A DNA stretch of 64,000 bases from Hofstenia miamia (Eukaryota > Xenacoelomorpha > Acoela > Hofsteniidae), in assembly GCA_900660155.1 (NCBI GenBank), contig CABFPE010000546.1, positions 459,587 through 523,586 of the forward strand. The letters are read 5' to 3'. Within the stretch, counting starts at the first letter, position 1, and each line of letters begins with the position of its first letter. A program made the position numbers and the translations under genes. The notes below the pieces were generated by a model. It saw nothing but the letters and a program-made list of their open reading frames with translations, did not search any database and was not told the origin of the DNA. Positions 10,623-22,488 of the stretch are shown here, one piece after another.

Positions 10623-13600
10623 TGTCCTCCTCAGCTTGCGTTATTTTCAGCACAGCTAATTCTCCATGCACTAAGGCATCCGCCTTTTGAATTATCAACT
10701 CAGCCTGTTGTTTTTTCAAATTTGTTTTGTTTCGTCATCTTAAGGGCTGCTTCTCTTTCCATTGTTACTGTGTTGGCGTATTTCAGGAATCATGTCTCTT
10801 GAATATCATCTGCTATCAGCGTAATTTCTCTTAGTTCATTGATCTTCTTTGAGAATATTTCATAGTACTTATGATACAATTGTACTCCTTTGATTGCTAT
10901 CATCAATGTCATTTGTGCATTGGCCCTGCTCATGTGGGCTAGATCTTCTCTAATTTGATTGTCCAGATAGAAGAACATAAATACTTTTCATAGACTCCAG
11001 GTGTTTGCCATATCTTTGTAAAAGAAACTGATGTTGTCTCTCACTTCTTCCTTGGTTATACTATTAGGATCATTCTTATTGATCTGCATCATTGTAATGA
11101 TTTCTACTCTCTTTGTGACATCATAATAGCAGTACTTTCTTTCCCAGATATCAGTCCATACAATATCATTTACTTCAGAGAATAGCATTATAGCTCTTGG
11201 ATTCTGTTCTTCTATCTCTGTCCTTAGATCCTGCAACTGTATGTTAATGGGTCTTCCTTGTGTATAAAGTTGATCTGGCGTTATTGTGCCTTTGATGTAG
11301 ACTCTCTCTCTCTATTGTCATTTCTTAACATAATCTCCTTTGATCTTTTGTAGTCATCTCACTCTACCATGGCTTTGGCTTTTCTTTCTATGTTCACGTA
11401 TGACTTGTACTAATGGAGGAATGTTTTCACCACTTTAACCTCTTTTGGTAATCTCCATCATGAAAGGATCATTGGTATTGCAACAGATTAGAATTTTCAT
11501 TTCTATTTGTCTCTCAATGTGTGGATATGGGCCTTCCGTAGTTGGTGCCATAGCTAGGCCTATCATGGTGGGGTAGTTCATTTTGGCATCTGGGATAGTG
11601 TTCCAAAATGCTTTCGTCAATCCCCTCTGGCTTAATTTTAGTTGTATTTCTTCTTTGATGTCTATTCTAGCTGTTATAGACTCAACATCTACAGCTAGTT
11701 GGTTGTATGGTTTCAGTAACTCTTCCAACTCTGTTCATGTAAATGCTTCTGTAAACTTAAGCTTCATTGTTGCTACTGTTAGCTGTTCTCTGATATTCTG
11801 GAAGTTTCTTTCTTTAATATCTTTTGCTTCTCTAGTGACTTTGATCTCGACTAGGAACCACTCGTCATCAGTATCTATCCATTTGATTGTCCTTGCTGGG
11901 CTAATTTCTCCCCATTTTTCTATATTTATTCTGTTGATCATCTGCTGCGTTTTAGCAGATAGTAGTAATCTTGAGGATGTTAACAATTGTTCTTTTTCTA
12001 ACATCTCTGCTTAGGATTTCATTACTATTTTGCAGACTTCTACTGGTTCTGTTATGCCCCCTCATTTCATCATTTCTGCACTTTGTATGACTTTTGTAAA
12101 TGTGCACTGCAGGCTGTCTCGTTCATAGCATTCCATTTATTGGTTGAGGGTTTTCTGCACATCTTTCTGTGCTAACGTTTTTCTAATCTTGGCTGTGCTT
12201 GCCAATTTTCATTTGATAATTTTTTTCATTGTCAACCATGGTTGATGTTCCAACTATTTCATGTGAGTTTCAGATGTCACTCCCCACATGTATTTTTTCA
12301 TTGGCTCATCGAATATGGTAATCTCACTGGGGCATATCCCCATTTTGTTGTCAATGCTTATCACTGACATTTTGCCCATCAGGTTTTCATTCATTATCAT
12401 TCAACTCAGTATTTTTTCCATTGTTTGTACTGGCTTTTCTGATCTGTTTGGTGACTCCAGCTTTCCTGTGTGACCTTTTAATAGCCAGTTTTTCATTTGC
12501 GTATTTATTGGTGCTATTGCTATCTCATACTTTTTTGTCTTTACTAACTTGTGCCAGGTGTGTTGCAAGATTGGGAGTTTCAATTCTGCCTCTTTGGTTG
12601 TGAAAATTGCTAGTATCCATGCTGTTGTTCTATAGCATACCTCTGGTGCATTCTTTTCTTCAAACAATAACTGTTTGAAATCTTTTCTCATGTTGAGCTT
12701 GTAAGCTTTGTTCACTTCTGATAATACCATTTCCACCAACTTGTGAAATTTCCGTGAGAGTGCTTCAATTTTTATTCTGGCCAGCTTTCCTCTACTTTTT
12801 GTTGTAATTTCATGTTTCTCTATATTGCTGGAATTTGTTTGAGGTGCTCTTGTCTCTGTGTTAGAGTGCACTTTATGAATAGTGTGCTGGCCTTTTCTAA
12901 TCCCTATAGAGATCAATCATGATGCATGGATCTACCATAATCCTGTAGATTTTTGCCCAGTAGTCTATCTGTAAATCGAATCATATTAGCTCTGGGATTG
13001 TTGTGGTTCTTGGTGTTCTCTCCCATGGGAAGATATTTTCAGCTAACATGCATGCTTCTCTTAGGTGCTCAGGGATGTCTTCATTTGTTGATATTGTGAT
13101 TATTACTACTCTAATGTTCTGAAATCTTGTTGTTTCATCTATTTTCTTCTCCAAGTTTTTTGTATAATCTTTTTGTTTTAATATGTGTATGATCGTGAGA
13201 TTTTCTTCATCAATATTTATTTTCAGTATTTCTGCTATTTTGTCTTTATACCCCATTTTCACTTGTGTTGTGTCCAGTGTAAACTCATTGTTGAATACGA
13301 TGTGCACTGTGCTCAGCATGTATGGTCTTTCTAGTGTTTCATTCATCTCCTGAGGGTAGCCTATGATTGCGTTAACTTTTGGTCTATTGTTTGCATTGAG
13401 CACTATTGGTTAATTCTTCCCTTCAGGTCTCATGACTTTCCATATGTGTGCCTTTGTTTCTGGGGATAGCTTTGTGAAAGCATTGTAACACATCTTTGAT
13501 GTTCCCATAAAATAAGGATGTAGGGTTTCTCCATTGATTTTTGACATCTGCTTTTCTCTTTCATTTGATCGTACTGTTCTTTCTGAGGTAGTTTCCAAGG

Positions 13601-13957
13601 AGGCATGTAGCTGAGTCATCCTTAATGGTAGTCTGCTGGATTTTGGTTCACATTCCAAAGGCTGTGAATCTGTGCTAATAGTTTCTACTGATTTGCCCTT
13701 GAATAAGCTCTCAGTTACTCCTACTGGCACTTGACCAGGTGTGGTTCTGATTGGGATAACGTCAGCCTTGAATCTATTCTGTATCTCCATGGTTCTTCCA
13801 CCACTTACACCTTCCCCTGCAACTCCTTGGGTCTCACTGCCCTTGAATCAGCGTCATGGACTCTGGGAGGGAAAGTTGTGCTGTGCACCAGTTTTCTGCA
13901 TGCCCTTGAATCAGTGGTGCAGATCCCTGGTGGGAGAGGTTTGTTGGTTCTTCATTC
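10623..13957 (-). pseudogene. ORF3 of family A, longest copy (unknown function)
   Basis: This is a gene of about 1,000 codons between integrase and the 3' LTR, broken into frames 13790-13410, 13403-12981, 12916-12401, 12004-11735, 11728-11435, 11236-10988 and 10978-10790. Motifs in order are H-P-Y-F-M-G-T-S (near 13515), N-R-P-K-V-N (13380), F-P-W-E-R (13025), K-Y-M-W-G (12290), I-E-K-W-G-E (11915), W-N-T-I-P-D (11590), Y-Y-D-V-T-K (11125) and F-Y-x-D-N-Q-I (10965). A coding stretch ends in Q-A-E-E, and its stop TAG is supplied by the first bases of the LTR. No signal peptide, membrane span or known catalytic motif is visible. The N-terminal part holds spaced F-K-G/A motifs. Confidence 0.8.
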
Positions 13958-15620
13958 TCATCCCTTCTGCCCTTCAGTCAACATCTGGTTTGAGAACTTC
14001 TTTGAACTCTCCTTCTCCTGTTGGTGGTTGAGAGTTCCTCTGGTTGTTGGTTTCTGCGCACTCTCTTCTTCATCAGGGGGTGCATCATTTTCTTCTAATT
14101 TCCTAAATTCAGTTAGTATATTTATATCCCATATTTCAGGGTCATATATAGGTTTTTTTCTTGCTGTCCTCTGGGGCAGCACTTTTCTGCTCGAGTCACC
14201 AACTCCAATGTCTGCTGTTTATTCATCATCGAATTCTTCTTTGTGCAGGCTGTCTAAATCATACATATAGTATATAATTTCATTGCTGTTAATTCAGCAT
14301 ATTTTGAATTCAGCATTCTCAACTATCTTCATTAATTCTATATCTGCTGTTGTGCTCTTGAGGTTTTGAAAATGTAATAGTCTATTATTGTCTAACATAT
14401 ATTCATTGTTTGGTAGTGTTTGTGTTATTGTGTAGGGGCCAGACCATACCGTTTTCAACTTCTGGACTTGGTTTGTGTCTGTGAGTTTAATCAATGTGAA
14501 CATGTATACTTTATCTCCTACTTTGTGTGAGTGACCATAAATTTTTTTATTGTAATTGTGTTGCTGTCTCACTGCTGATTTTTTTATATTGTGGCACATT
14601 GTTTTTTAAATCCCTGTAATTTGGTCTTTCAATTGTTGTACGTATGCATTGTCCAAATTACCACTATAGTTGGTGTATTGCATTGAAAGCGGGGTTGTTG
14701 CTTCTCTTCTGAACATTGCCTTGAGTGGTGAGACTCCAGTTGTTGCTTGCACCAAAGTGTTGTAATAGTATTCAATCATTTCAATCACCTCTCTCCATCT
14801 ACTTCCTCCTATCATCATTGTTGCTACTCTGATTAGCTTGATTAGTGTTTGGTTGCGCTGCTCCACTGCTCTGTTGGTCTGTGGATGATATGCAGTTGTT
14901 TGTTCACTTGCGATTTCTAGAAGCTTCGCCATTTCCTGGAAAAGTCCACTTTCAAATTGGGGCCCCTTATCTGTTATAATCATTTCCATTGGCCCTAGTT
15001 GCAGTATCCATTCTTTTAAGACTATCTTTGCTGTTGTTTCTGCCACTGTATTCTGCAATGGGACCATCCTTGTGTACTTAGTAAAAGTATCTACCATCAC
15101 CAGTAAATATTGATATCCTTCTGCATCCTTCGATACCATTTCCAGGTCTATTTGGACTATTTCATTGGGTTAAGTCACAATAATTTTCCTCAAAGACGCT
15201 CTTTGTGTTGGAAAGTGTTGTTTGTTATTGAGGAGGCATGTCATGCACGTATTAATGATGTCCTTGACTACCTTCCTCATGGCTGTCTTTATGAATCTTG
15301 CATTGAACGTCTTTTCTGTCTGTGTAATTCCCAAATGGCCTTTCTCATGTATTTTCCATATTAGTTCTCTCTTGAAATAATCAGGAATCTCAATCCAGTT
15401 ATTTACAGCTTTGACATATAGTAGCCAATTCCTGTTTATTTTCCATTTATAGCATTTGTAATATCCTGCTGTTATTTTGGATAGTGTTATCCAAGGTTCC
15501 CTAACCTTTTTTATGATTTCAGTGAGGATTATGTCATCTCTTTGTTTGTCTACTATTTCTTGTTCAGATATCTCTTCTCTCATAAGTATTGGTAGTACTG
15601 CTTGACCTTTTTTGTCCACG
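13958..15620 (-). pseudogene. Integrase, family A, copy A1
   Basis: The N-terminal zinc-binding domain is in 15619-15170: H-E-K-G-H-L-G-I, then C-M-T-C. The catalytic core is in 15139-14606: D-T-F-T-K-Y, T-D-K-G-P-Q-F and Y-H-P-Q-T-N-R-A-V-E. A GPY/F module follows in 14599-14294 as W-S-G-P-Y. The tail (14182-13958) is charged and ends in a stop before ORF3. Only a few stops and frame changes interrupt it. It would insert the DNA copy into the host chromosome. There is no chromodomain after GPY/F. Confidence 0.9.
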
Positions 15621-16265
15621 TTTATCTCTGGCAGTCCTTTGTACTTGGTGTGTGTGGTAAGAACTGGAATTGTTTCTTCTCTCCATCTGTTTTCACTGCA
15701 TCTCTCTGGTAATCAGGGAGTGATGTCCAGAAATCCACGTTGTTATGCAATGTACCTTTTCTATGTTTGATCGTAAATGTGAACTCATTCAGGCATTTGA
15801 TCCACCATGACACTATTCCAGACTTATTCCCAGAGAAATTCTTTAGACATGCCAATCCGCTTTTGTCTGTTCATACTCTGAATTCTCTACCAATGAGGAA
15901 ATGTCGAAATTGCTTGATACTCTCAGTCAATGTGAGCATCTCTACTTTAGTAGAGCTGTAATTTTCTTTGCTTGCCCTCAGTTTGCAGCTAAAAAACTGG
16001 ATGTGTACCTCTTTTCCATTCTTTATTTGACCAAGCATTGCTCTGATTGCCACCTTGCTAGTGTCACAATCTAATATGAATTTTTCGTTGTAATCTGGTG
16101 TGTTGAGGGAGGGTAATTTCGCCAGTTCTTCTTTGATATTGTCCAGTTCCTCCTGCTCCTGCCAAGTCCATACAAATGGCACTGATTTCCTCATTAATCT
16201 GGTCATCTTCACCATCTTGCCAGCTATATTCAGAATAAAGGTTCCATAATAATTGAAGAATCCCA
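15621..16265 (-). pseudogene. RNase H, family A, copy A1
   Basis: The frame 16266-15871 includes L-D-C-D-T-S-K (first catalytic region), Q-F-F-S and the E-M-L-T-L block. After a stop the T-D-K/T-D-N-S equivalent appears near 15870. The next frame (15855-15622) carries F-T-I-K-H-R-K-G, the usual end of the domain. It is joined to RT upstream and integrase downstream, as in other Ty3/Gypsy polyproteins. Confidence 0.85.
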
Positions 16266-16785
16266 TAATTCTCTGTATATCTTTTTTGTTGTTCAGTTTT
16301 TCTATCTTTCAGATCATTTCTCTGGCGTTGTTTTTCATGCATATTCTGCCCTTCTCTATCGTTCTTCCAAGGAACACTATTTTCTGTTTCAGGATGTCAC
16401 ACTTATTTCTGTTAATGCAAAGTCTCACATTCTCTAGGATTGTTAATGTTCCTTCCAATGTTTCCAGATGTTGTTGGACTGTGTTGCTTCTGACTATGAT
16501 GTCATCTATATTCTATGTGTCTTATTTTTTAGTACCTTCATTATGTACCTCTGAAAATTTGCTGGTGCATTACAGAGTCTGAACACCATATATATCCATT
16601 TGTATAGCCCATATGGAGTTATAAATGCTGTCTTCTCAATATTGTCCTGTTCCATCTTCACTTGCCAGTAGGCCTTGCATAAATCCAATGTTGTAAAGTA
16701 TTTGTGTTTACTGGCTTTGTAGAGCATATCCTCTATTCACAGTAAGGGGTATGAGTTGAAAGTCAACACATAAGTACTTTCCATC
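16266..16785 (-). pseudogene. Reverse transcriptase fragment, family A, copy A1
   Basis: The frame 16727-16506 holds L-D-L-C-K-A-Y-W-Q-V and the C-N-A-P block. A deletion of about 22 bp removes the residues before the catalytic I-D-D near 16500. The fingers are lost: the sequence begins at a Y-L-C-V-D-F block next to an LTR break at about 16786, with a further small deletion inside. Confidence 0.85.
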
Positions 16786-16792
16786 TTTTGGT

Positions 16793-17395
16793 TGAGGGCC
16801 ACTTCTCAGCTCAATCAATACAGTTTATGTGTACCCTACTTTAGCTCAGTGCTTACTCAAGACACAACAGAAATCAACTTAAACTCTATTTCATGAAAGT
16901 GTTCTATCTATTTGCAACCTGACTTGTTACTAGTTGTTCATTAAATATTACATGTAGCCATTACCAAAAATATATTGGCATAATTAAATATATCTTGTTT
17001 GAATGACTTCCTAACTTACATTTATAATTTACTACATGTATGGTCACTTTATTGGTCATTTATGGGTCATCAATTTAGATCTAAAATAGTATTAATATAA
17101 TTCCTAAGTTTCAGTCATCCAACCATTTGCTGACAGTTAATTATTTTGATACATGCAGTAATGAAATGCTAGTTGGCTAATCAAGAGAAAAACCCTATAC
17201 CTAACATATGTGCACTTTTGGCACTAGGGCACAGAGACCCTAGAATCGTTCCCTATGATGTATCCAGACCACTACTGAACACCGCTCAATTAGCTTGTAT
17301 TAAATAATCAAACTGTTAATATGAAACAAAATAAGAATTCCAAATAAAATTCTTTATCAAACTCTTACAATGGTTTTCAATCTATTTATAGTATA
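16793..17395 (-). repeat. LTR type A, internal fragment
   Basis: It matches 9747-10345 of the A1 LTR and, inverted, 31215-31820. About 250 bp of the 3' end are missing, replaced by RT at 16786. The other side stops at the TATA region and is joined to ORF3. Confidence 0.9.
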
Positions 17396-20293
17396 GTATT
17401 CCTATCATCAATGTCATTTGTGCATCAGCCTTGTTCATGTTCTAGATCTTCTCTAATTTGATTGTCTGGATAGAAGAACATAAATACTTTTTGTAGACTC
17501 TGGGTATTTGCCACATCTTTATAGAAGAAACTGATGTTGTCTCACTTCTTTTTCAGTTATACTATTAGGATTGTTCTTGTTGATCTGCATCATTGTAACA
17601 ATTTCTACTCTCTTTGTGACATCATAGTAGCAGTACTTTCTTTCCCAGATGTCTGTCCATACAATATCATTTACCCTGGAGAATAGCATTATTGCTCTTG
17701 GATTCTGTTCTTCTATTTCTTTTCTGAGATCCTGTAACTGTATGTTAATAGGTCTCCCTTGTGTGTAGAGTTGATCTGGCGTTATTGTGCCTTCAATGTA
17801 GACCCTCTCTCTATTGTCACTTCTTAGCATTATGTCTTTTGATCTTTTATAATCATCTTGCTCTATCATAGCTTTTGCTTTGCTTTCTGTGTTCATGTTC
17901 AATGTATGGATATGGGCCTTCTGTAGTTGGTGCTGTAGCTAGGCCTATTGTGGTGGGGTAATTCATTTTGCCATCTGGGATAGTGTTCCAAAACACTTGC
18001 ATAAATCCCCTCTGGCTTAATTTTAGTTGTATTTCTTCTTTGATGTCTATGCTTGCTGTTATACACTCAACATCTACAGCTAGTTGATTGTATGGTTTCA
18101 GTAGCTCTTCCAACTCTGTTTGTGTAAAAGCTTCTGTAAACATAAGCTTAATTGTTGCTACTGTTTGCTGTCCTCTGATATTCTGGAAATTTCTTTCTTT
18201 AATATCCTTAGCTTCTCTACTGACTTTGATCTTGACTAGGAACTGCTTGTCATCATTGTCTATCCATTCAATTGTCCTTGCTGGGCTAATTTCTCCCCAT
18301 TTTTCTATATTTATTCTGTAGATCATCTGCTGCATTTTAGGAGATAGTAGTAATCTCGAGGATGTTAACAATTGTTCTTCTTCTAACATCTCTGCTTGGG
18401 ATTTTGTAACCATTTCACAGACTTCTACTGGTTCCATTATGCCCCCTCATTTCATCATTTCCACACTGCATATGATTTTTGTAAATTTGCACCATGGGCT
18501 GTCTTGTTGATAGCATTCCATTTCACAGTTGAGGGTTTTCTGCACGTCTAATCTTGGCTGTGCTTGCCAATTTTTGTTTGATAATTTATTTTGTTGTCAA
18601 CCATGGTTGATGTTCTAATTGTTTCATTCATGTTTCAGATGTTGCTCCCCACATGTACTTTTTCATTGGCTCGTCAAATATGGTGATCTTGCTGTGGCAT
18701 ATCCTTGTTTTGTTGGCAATGATTATTACTGACATTTTTCCCATCAGGTTTTTGTTCATTATCATTTGACTCAGTATTTTTTCCATCGTTTTACTGGCTT
18801 TTCTGATCTGTTTGGTGACTCCAGCTTTCCTGTGTGACCTTTTAGTAGCCAGTTTTTGTTTGCATATTTATTTGCACTATTGCTATCTCATACTTTTTTG
18901 TCTTTACTAACTTGTGCCAGGTGTGTCACAAGATTGGGAGTTTCAACTATGCCTGTTTGGTTGTGAAAATCACTAGTATCCATGCCATTGTTCTATAGCG
19001 TACATCTGGTGCATTCTTCTCTTTGAACAATAACTGTTTGAAATCTTTTCTCATTTTAAGCTTGTAAGCTTTGTTCACTTCTGATAATACCATTTCCACT
19101 GACTTGTGAAATTTCTGTGACTGTGCTTCTATTTTTATTTCTGGCCAGCTTTCCTCTACTTTTTGTTGTAATTTCCTGTTTCTCCATATTGTTTGAATTT
19201 GTTGGAGGTGCTCTTGTATCTGTGTTAGACTGCACTATATGAACAGTGTGTTGGCCTTTTCTAATCCATCTGTGTCTGACGTCAATTCTATTGTTTTTGT
19301 TTGTCTATAGAGATCAATCACAATGCACGGATCTACCATAATCCTGTAGATTTGTGCCCAGTAGTCTATCTCTAAATCAAATCATATTAGCTCTGGGATT
19401 GTTGTAGTGCTTGGTGTTCTCTCCCATGGGAAGATATTTTTGGCTAACATGCATGCTTCTCTTAGGTGCTCAGGGATGTTTTCATTTGTTGATATTGTGA
19501 TTATTACTACTCTGACATTCTGAACTCTTGCCATTCTTGTCATTTCATCTATTTTCTTCTCCAAGTATTTTGTATACTCTTTTTGTTTTAGTATGTGTAT
19601 GATCGTGAGATTTTCTTCATCAATATTTATTTCCGGTATTTCAGCTATTTTGTCTTTATATGCCATTATCACTTGCATTGTGTCCAGTCTAAACTCATCA
19701 TCAAATATGATGTGCACTCTGCTCTGCATGTATGGTTTTTCTAGTGTTTCATTCATCTCATGAGGGTAGCTTATTATCACGTTAACTTTTGGTCTATTGT
19801 TTGCATTGAGCACTATCTGTAAATACTTACTTCCCTTTGGTTCTCTCAACTTTTCATATGTGTGCTTATGTTTCTGGGGATAGCTTTGTGAATGCATTGT
19901 AACACATCTTCCCATAAAATAAGGATGTAGGGTTTCTCAATCAATGTTCAACATCCGCTTTTCTCTTTCTTTTGATCATACCATTCTTTCCAAGGTAGTT
20001 TCTGAGGAGGCGTGTAGCTGAGTCATCCTTAATGGTAGTCCACTGGTGCTTGGTTCACAGTCCAAAGGCTGTGAATCTCTGCTAATAGTTTCTACTGATT
20101 TGCCCTTGAATTGGCTCACAGTTACTCCTACCAGCACTTGACCAGGTGTGGTTCAGATTGGGATAACATCAGCCTTGAATCACTTCTGTATCTCCACAGT
20201 TCTTCCACCACTTACACCTTCCCCTGCAAATCCTCAGGTCTCCCTGCCCTTGAATCAGCCTTGGGGACTACTAGGACGCCTTCTCACTCTATG
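17396..20293 (-). pseudogene. ORF3 of family A, second minus-strand copy
   Basis: The frames 19915-19382, 18437-17853 and 17902-17519 carry N-R-P-K-V-N, F-P-W-E-R, I-E-K-W-G-E, W-N-T-I-P-D, Y-I-E-G-T-I-T-P and Y-Y-D-V-T-K. About 330 bp are deleted near 17900 relative to A1. The C-terminal end is deleted: the gene jumps from the L-M-I-G region into the LTR TATA region at 17395. The copy runs into the N gap at 20293. It is almost identical to the plus-strand copy at 28326-30030 and 30720-31214, including the shared deletion points. Confidence 0.85.
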
Positions 20294-21293
20294 NNNNNNN
20301 NNNNNNNNNNNNNNNNNNNNNNNNNNNNNNNNNNNNNNNNNNNNNNNNNNNNNNNNNNNNNNNNNNNNNNNNNNNNNNNNNNNNNNNNNNNNNNNNNNNN
20401 NNNNNNNNNNNNNNNNNNNNNNNNNNNNNNNNNNNNNNNNNNNNNNNNNNNNNNNNNNNNNNNNNNNNNNNNNNNNNNNNNNNNNNNNNNNNNNNNNNNN
20501 NNNNNNNNNNNNNNNNNNNNNNNNNNNNNNNNNNNNNNNNNNNNNNNNNNNNNNNNNNNNNNNNNNNNNNNNNNNNNNNNNNNNNNNNNNNNNNNNNNNN
20601 NNNNNNNNNNNNNNNNNNNNNNNNNNNNNNNNNNNNNNNNNNNNNNNNNNNNNNNNNNNNNNNNNNNNNNNNNNNNNNNNNNNNNNNNNNNNNNNNNNNN
20701 NNNNNNNNNNNNNNNNNNNNNNNNNNNNNNNNNNNNNNNNNNNNNNNNNNNNNNNNNNNNNNNNNNNNNNNNNNNNNNNNNNNNNNNNNNNNNNNNNNNN
20801 NNNNNNNNNNNNNNNNNNNNNNNNNNNNNNNNNNNNNNNNNNNNNNNNNNNNNNNNNNNNNNNNNNNNNNNNNNNNNNNNNNNNNNNNNNNNNNNNNNNN
20901 NNNNNNNNNNNNNNNNNNNNNNNNNNNNNNNNNNNNNNNNNNNNNNNNNNNNNNNNNNNNNNNNNNNNNNNNNNNNNNNNNNNNNNNNNNNNNNNNNNNN
21001 NNNNNNNNNNNNNNNNNNNNNNNNNNNNNNNNNNNNNNNNNNNNNNNNNNNNNNNNNNNNNNNNNNNNNNNNNNNNNNNNNNNNNNNNNNNNNNNNNNNN
21101 NNNNNNNNNNNNNNNNNNNNNNNNNNNNNNNNNNNNNNNNNNNNNNNNNNNNNNNNNNNNNNNNNNNNNNNNNNNNNNNNNNNNNNNNNNNNNNNNNNNN
21201 NNNNNNNNNNNNNNNNNNNNNNNNNNNNNNNNNNNNNNNNNNNNNNNNNNNNNNNNNNNNNNNNNNNNNNNNNNNNNNNNNNNNNNNNNNNNN
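20294..21293. other. Assembly gap (1000 N)
   Basis: Exactly 1000 unknown bases, probably a placeholder length. Any translation through it is meaningless. Confidence 0.99.
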
Positions 21294-22153
21294 CTAGTAA
21301 ATATGTTTGGAAAATTTGGCAAATATTTGCTAAATATTTGGAAAAAAATGCATAATTTTTGTCAATGGCAATATTCCAAATATTTGGCAAATATTTGCCA
21401 AATAATTGCCAAATTTTCCAAATTTGTACAATTTGTACATTCATTAATTTAAAGCTTATTTGAATAAATAAACGTGTACATAATATATAATTGAGTATTT
21501 CAAACATTTTTAAACCAATATATCGAAAATTTCAACTTTTAATTGACTACTGTTATAAACAATTAAAGTATTTATATATTTAAGAATAATTTATGCAAAA
21601 TTTAAATACTCAATTAGTACTAGTTATGGACTAGTGTTATAACCTGTATTCTATTAGTTTTTTATGTTCATACCAAAAATAATTTTTAAATCTAACATAC
21701 TTATAAATTCTTAAGTTATAATTCATAACTGCCAAAATTTTGAGCAAATTGTTACGGAATATAAACAAGATTAATTGGAAAATTTTCAATGTTGCATTAG
21801 TTATGATGTTGACTTGCATACTAATGCTTTAATGCATTTGGTTGGCAGTTGATTGCTCTAGTTTAGACTATGATTAGTCTGTATTGGATCTATACTACTT
21901 ATGTATACTGTGAAGCAGTTTAACCAACTGCTGTTATAAATAACTAAAGCTGATGAAAAATCACTTAGCACAAAACTTGGAAACTTTGTCAAATATTTGG
22001 TAAAATTTGCCAAATATTTGGCAAATTCTTGGAAAGTTTGCATAAAATTTGGAAAATTTGCCAAATATTTGCCAAATATTTGGAATCGATTTGCAAATCC
22101 TTTCCAAATATTTGGCAATAATTTGGCAATTTTTTGCCAAATTTATTTACTAG
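21294..22153. mobile_element. DNA transposon-like element with inverted repeats
   Basis: It begins CTAGTAAATA next to the gap and ends TATTTACTAG, a perfect terminal inverted repeat. Both ends (21300-21430 and 21975-22140) are packed with variants of the palindromic word CCAAATATTTGG and of GGCAAATATTTGCC, in both orientations. The middle is AT-rich and has no transposase. It interrupts a type B LTR, which resumes at 22154. A target duplication cannot be tested because the left flank is in the gap. It looks like a non-autonomous, MITE or foldback-like element. Confidence 0.65.
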
Positions 22154-22476
22154 GGTAGTAATACAAAGTAAGTAAAGAAGCAAACATTATATAGTGAGAA
22201 CAAAATTTATTTGACATTTGCAACAAAGAAATCCCTATTTTTCTACAAAGAAAAAGGTAAATATTTACCATTTACAAAATCTACTTAATTCCCTTGCAAA
22301 TTAAATGAGCAATTTACACATACACCTTAATTGAGGGGACAATTATAACAAATTTGAAACTTAGGTTTGAAACACTAAAAATCAATAAAAATCACTAAAT
22401 TAATAATTGGAATAGCACTGAATTGATCAAAGAGAGTGCCAATAAGATAAAATAAAGGGCCCCAAGTGACTCTACA
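22154..22476 (-). repeat. LTR type B, 5' part
   Basis: It is the reverse complement of 1815-2160. The 5' end TGTAGAGTCACTTGGGGCCC follows ORF3. The 3' part was displaced by the inverted-repeat element. Confidence 0.9.
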
Positions 22477-22488
22477 CACCCCCATTGC
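22477..22488 (-). promoter_or_regulatory. Polypurine-like tract of B element
   Basis: On the minus strand the sequence GCAATGGGGGTG directly precedes the LTR start. This is where a plus-strand priming tract is expected. Confidence 0.5.

Larger units (their letters stand above)
9495..16785 (-). mobile_element. Ty3/Gypsy-type element, family A, copy A1
   Basis: Read on the minus strand, the order is RT (from 16785), RNase H, integrase, ORF3 and 3' LTR (ending at 9495). The 5' LTR, gag, protease and first part of RT are absent; RT is joined at about 16786 to the middle of another A LTR. It has the longest ORF3 in the window. The INT region is nearly identical to 26394-27415, and a central ORF3 segment to 30040-30720, both in inverted orientation. 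Confidence 0.85.

Noticed and set aside
10623-13957. ORF3 as an envelope gene
   Set aside because: Its position fits, but I see no signal peptide, transmembrane anchor, furin-type site or cysteine-rich ectodomain in any copy.
13731-14270. 179-codon plus-strand frame
   Set aside because: It is antisense to the integrase tail and ORF3 start. The minus strand carries the motifs conserved with other copies. The same applies to plus-strand frames at 11583-12014, 54102-54512 and 55212-55604.
20111-21507. Long open frames of 350-430 codons on both strands
   Set aside because: They consist mostly of translated N; only short ends are real sequence.
21300-22140. CRISPR-like array from the repeated AAATATTTG words
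   Set aside because: Spacing is irregular, the words are palindromic and in both orientations at element ends, and there are no uniform spacers.
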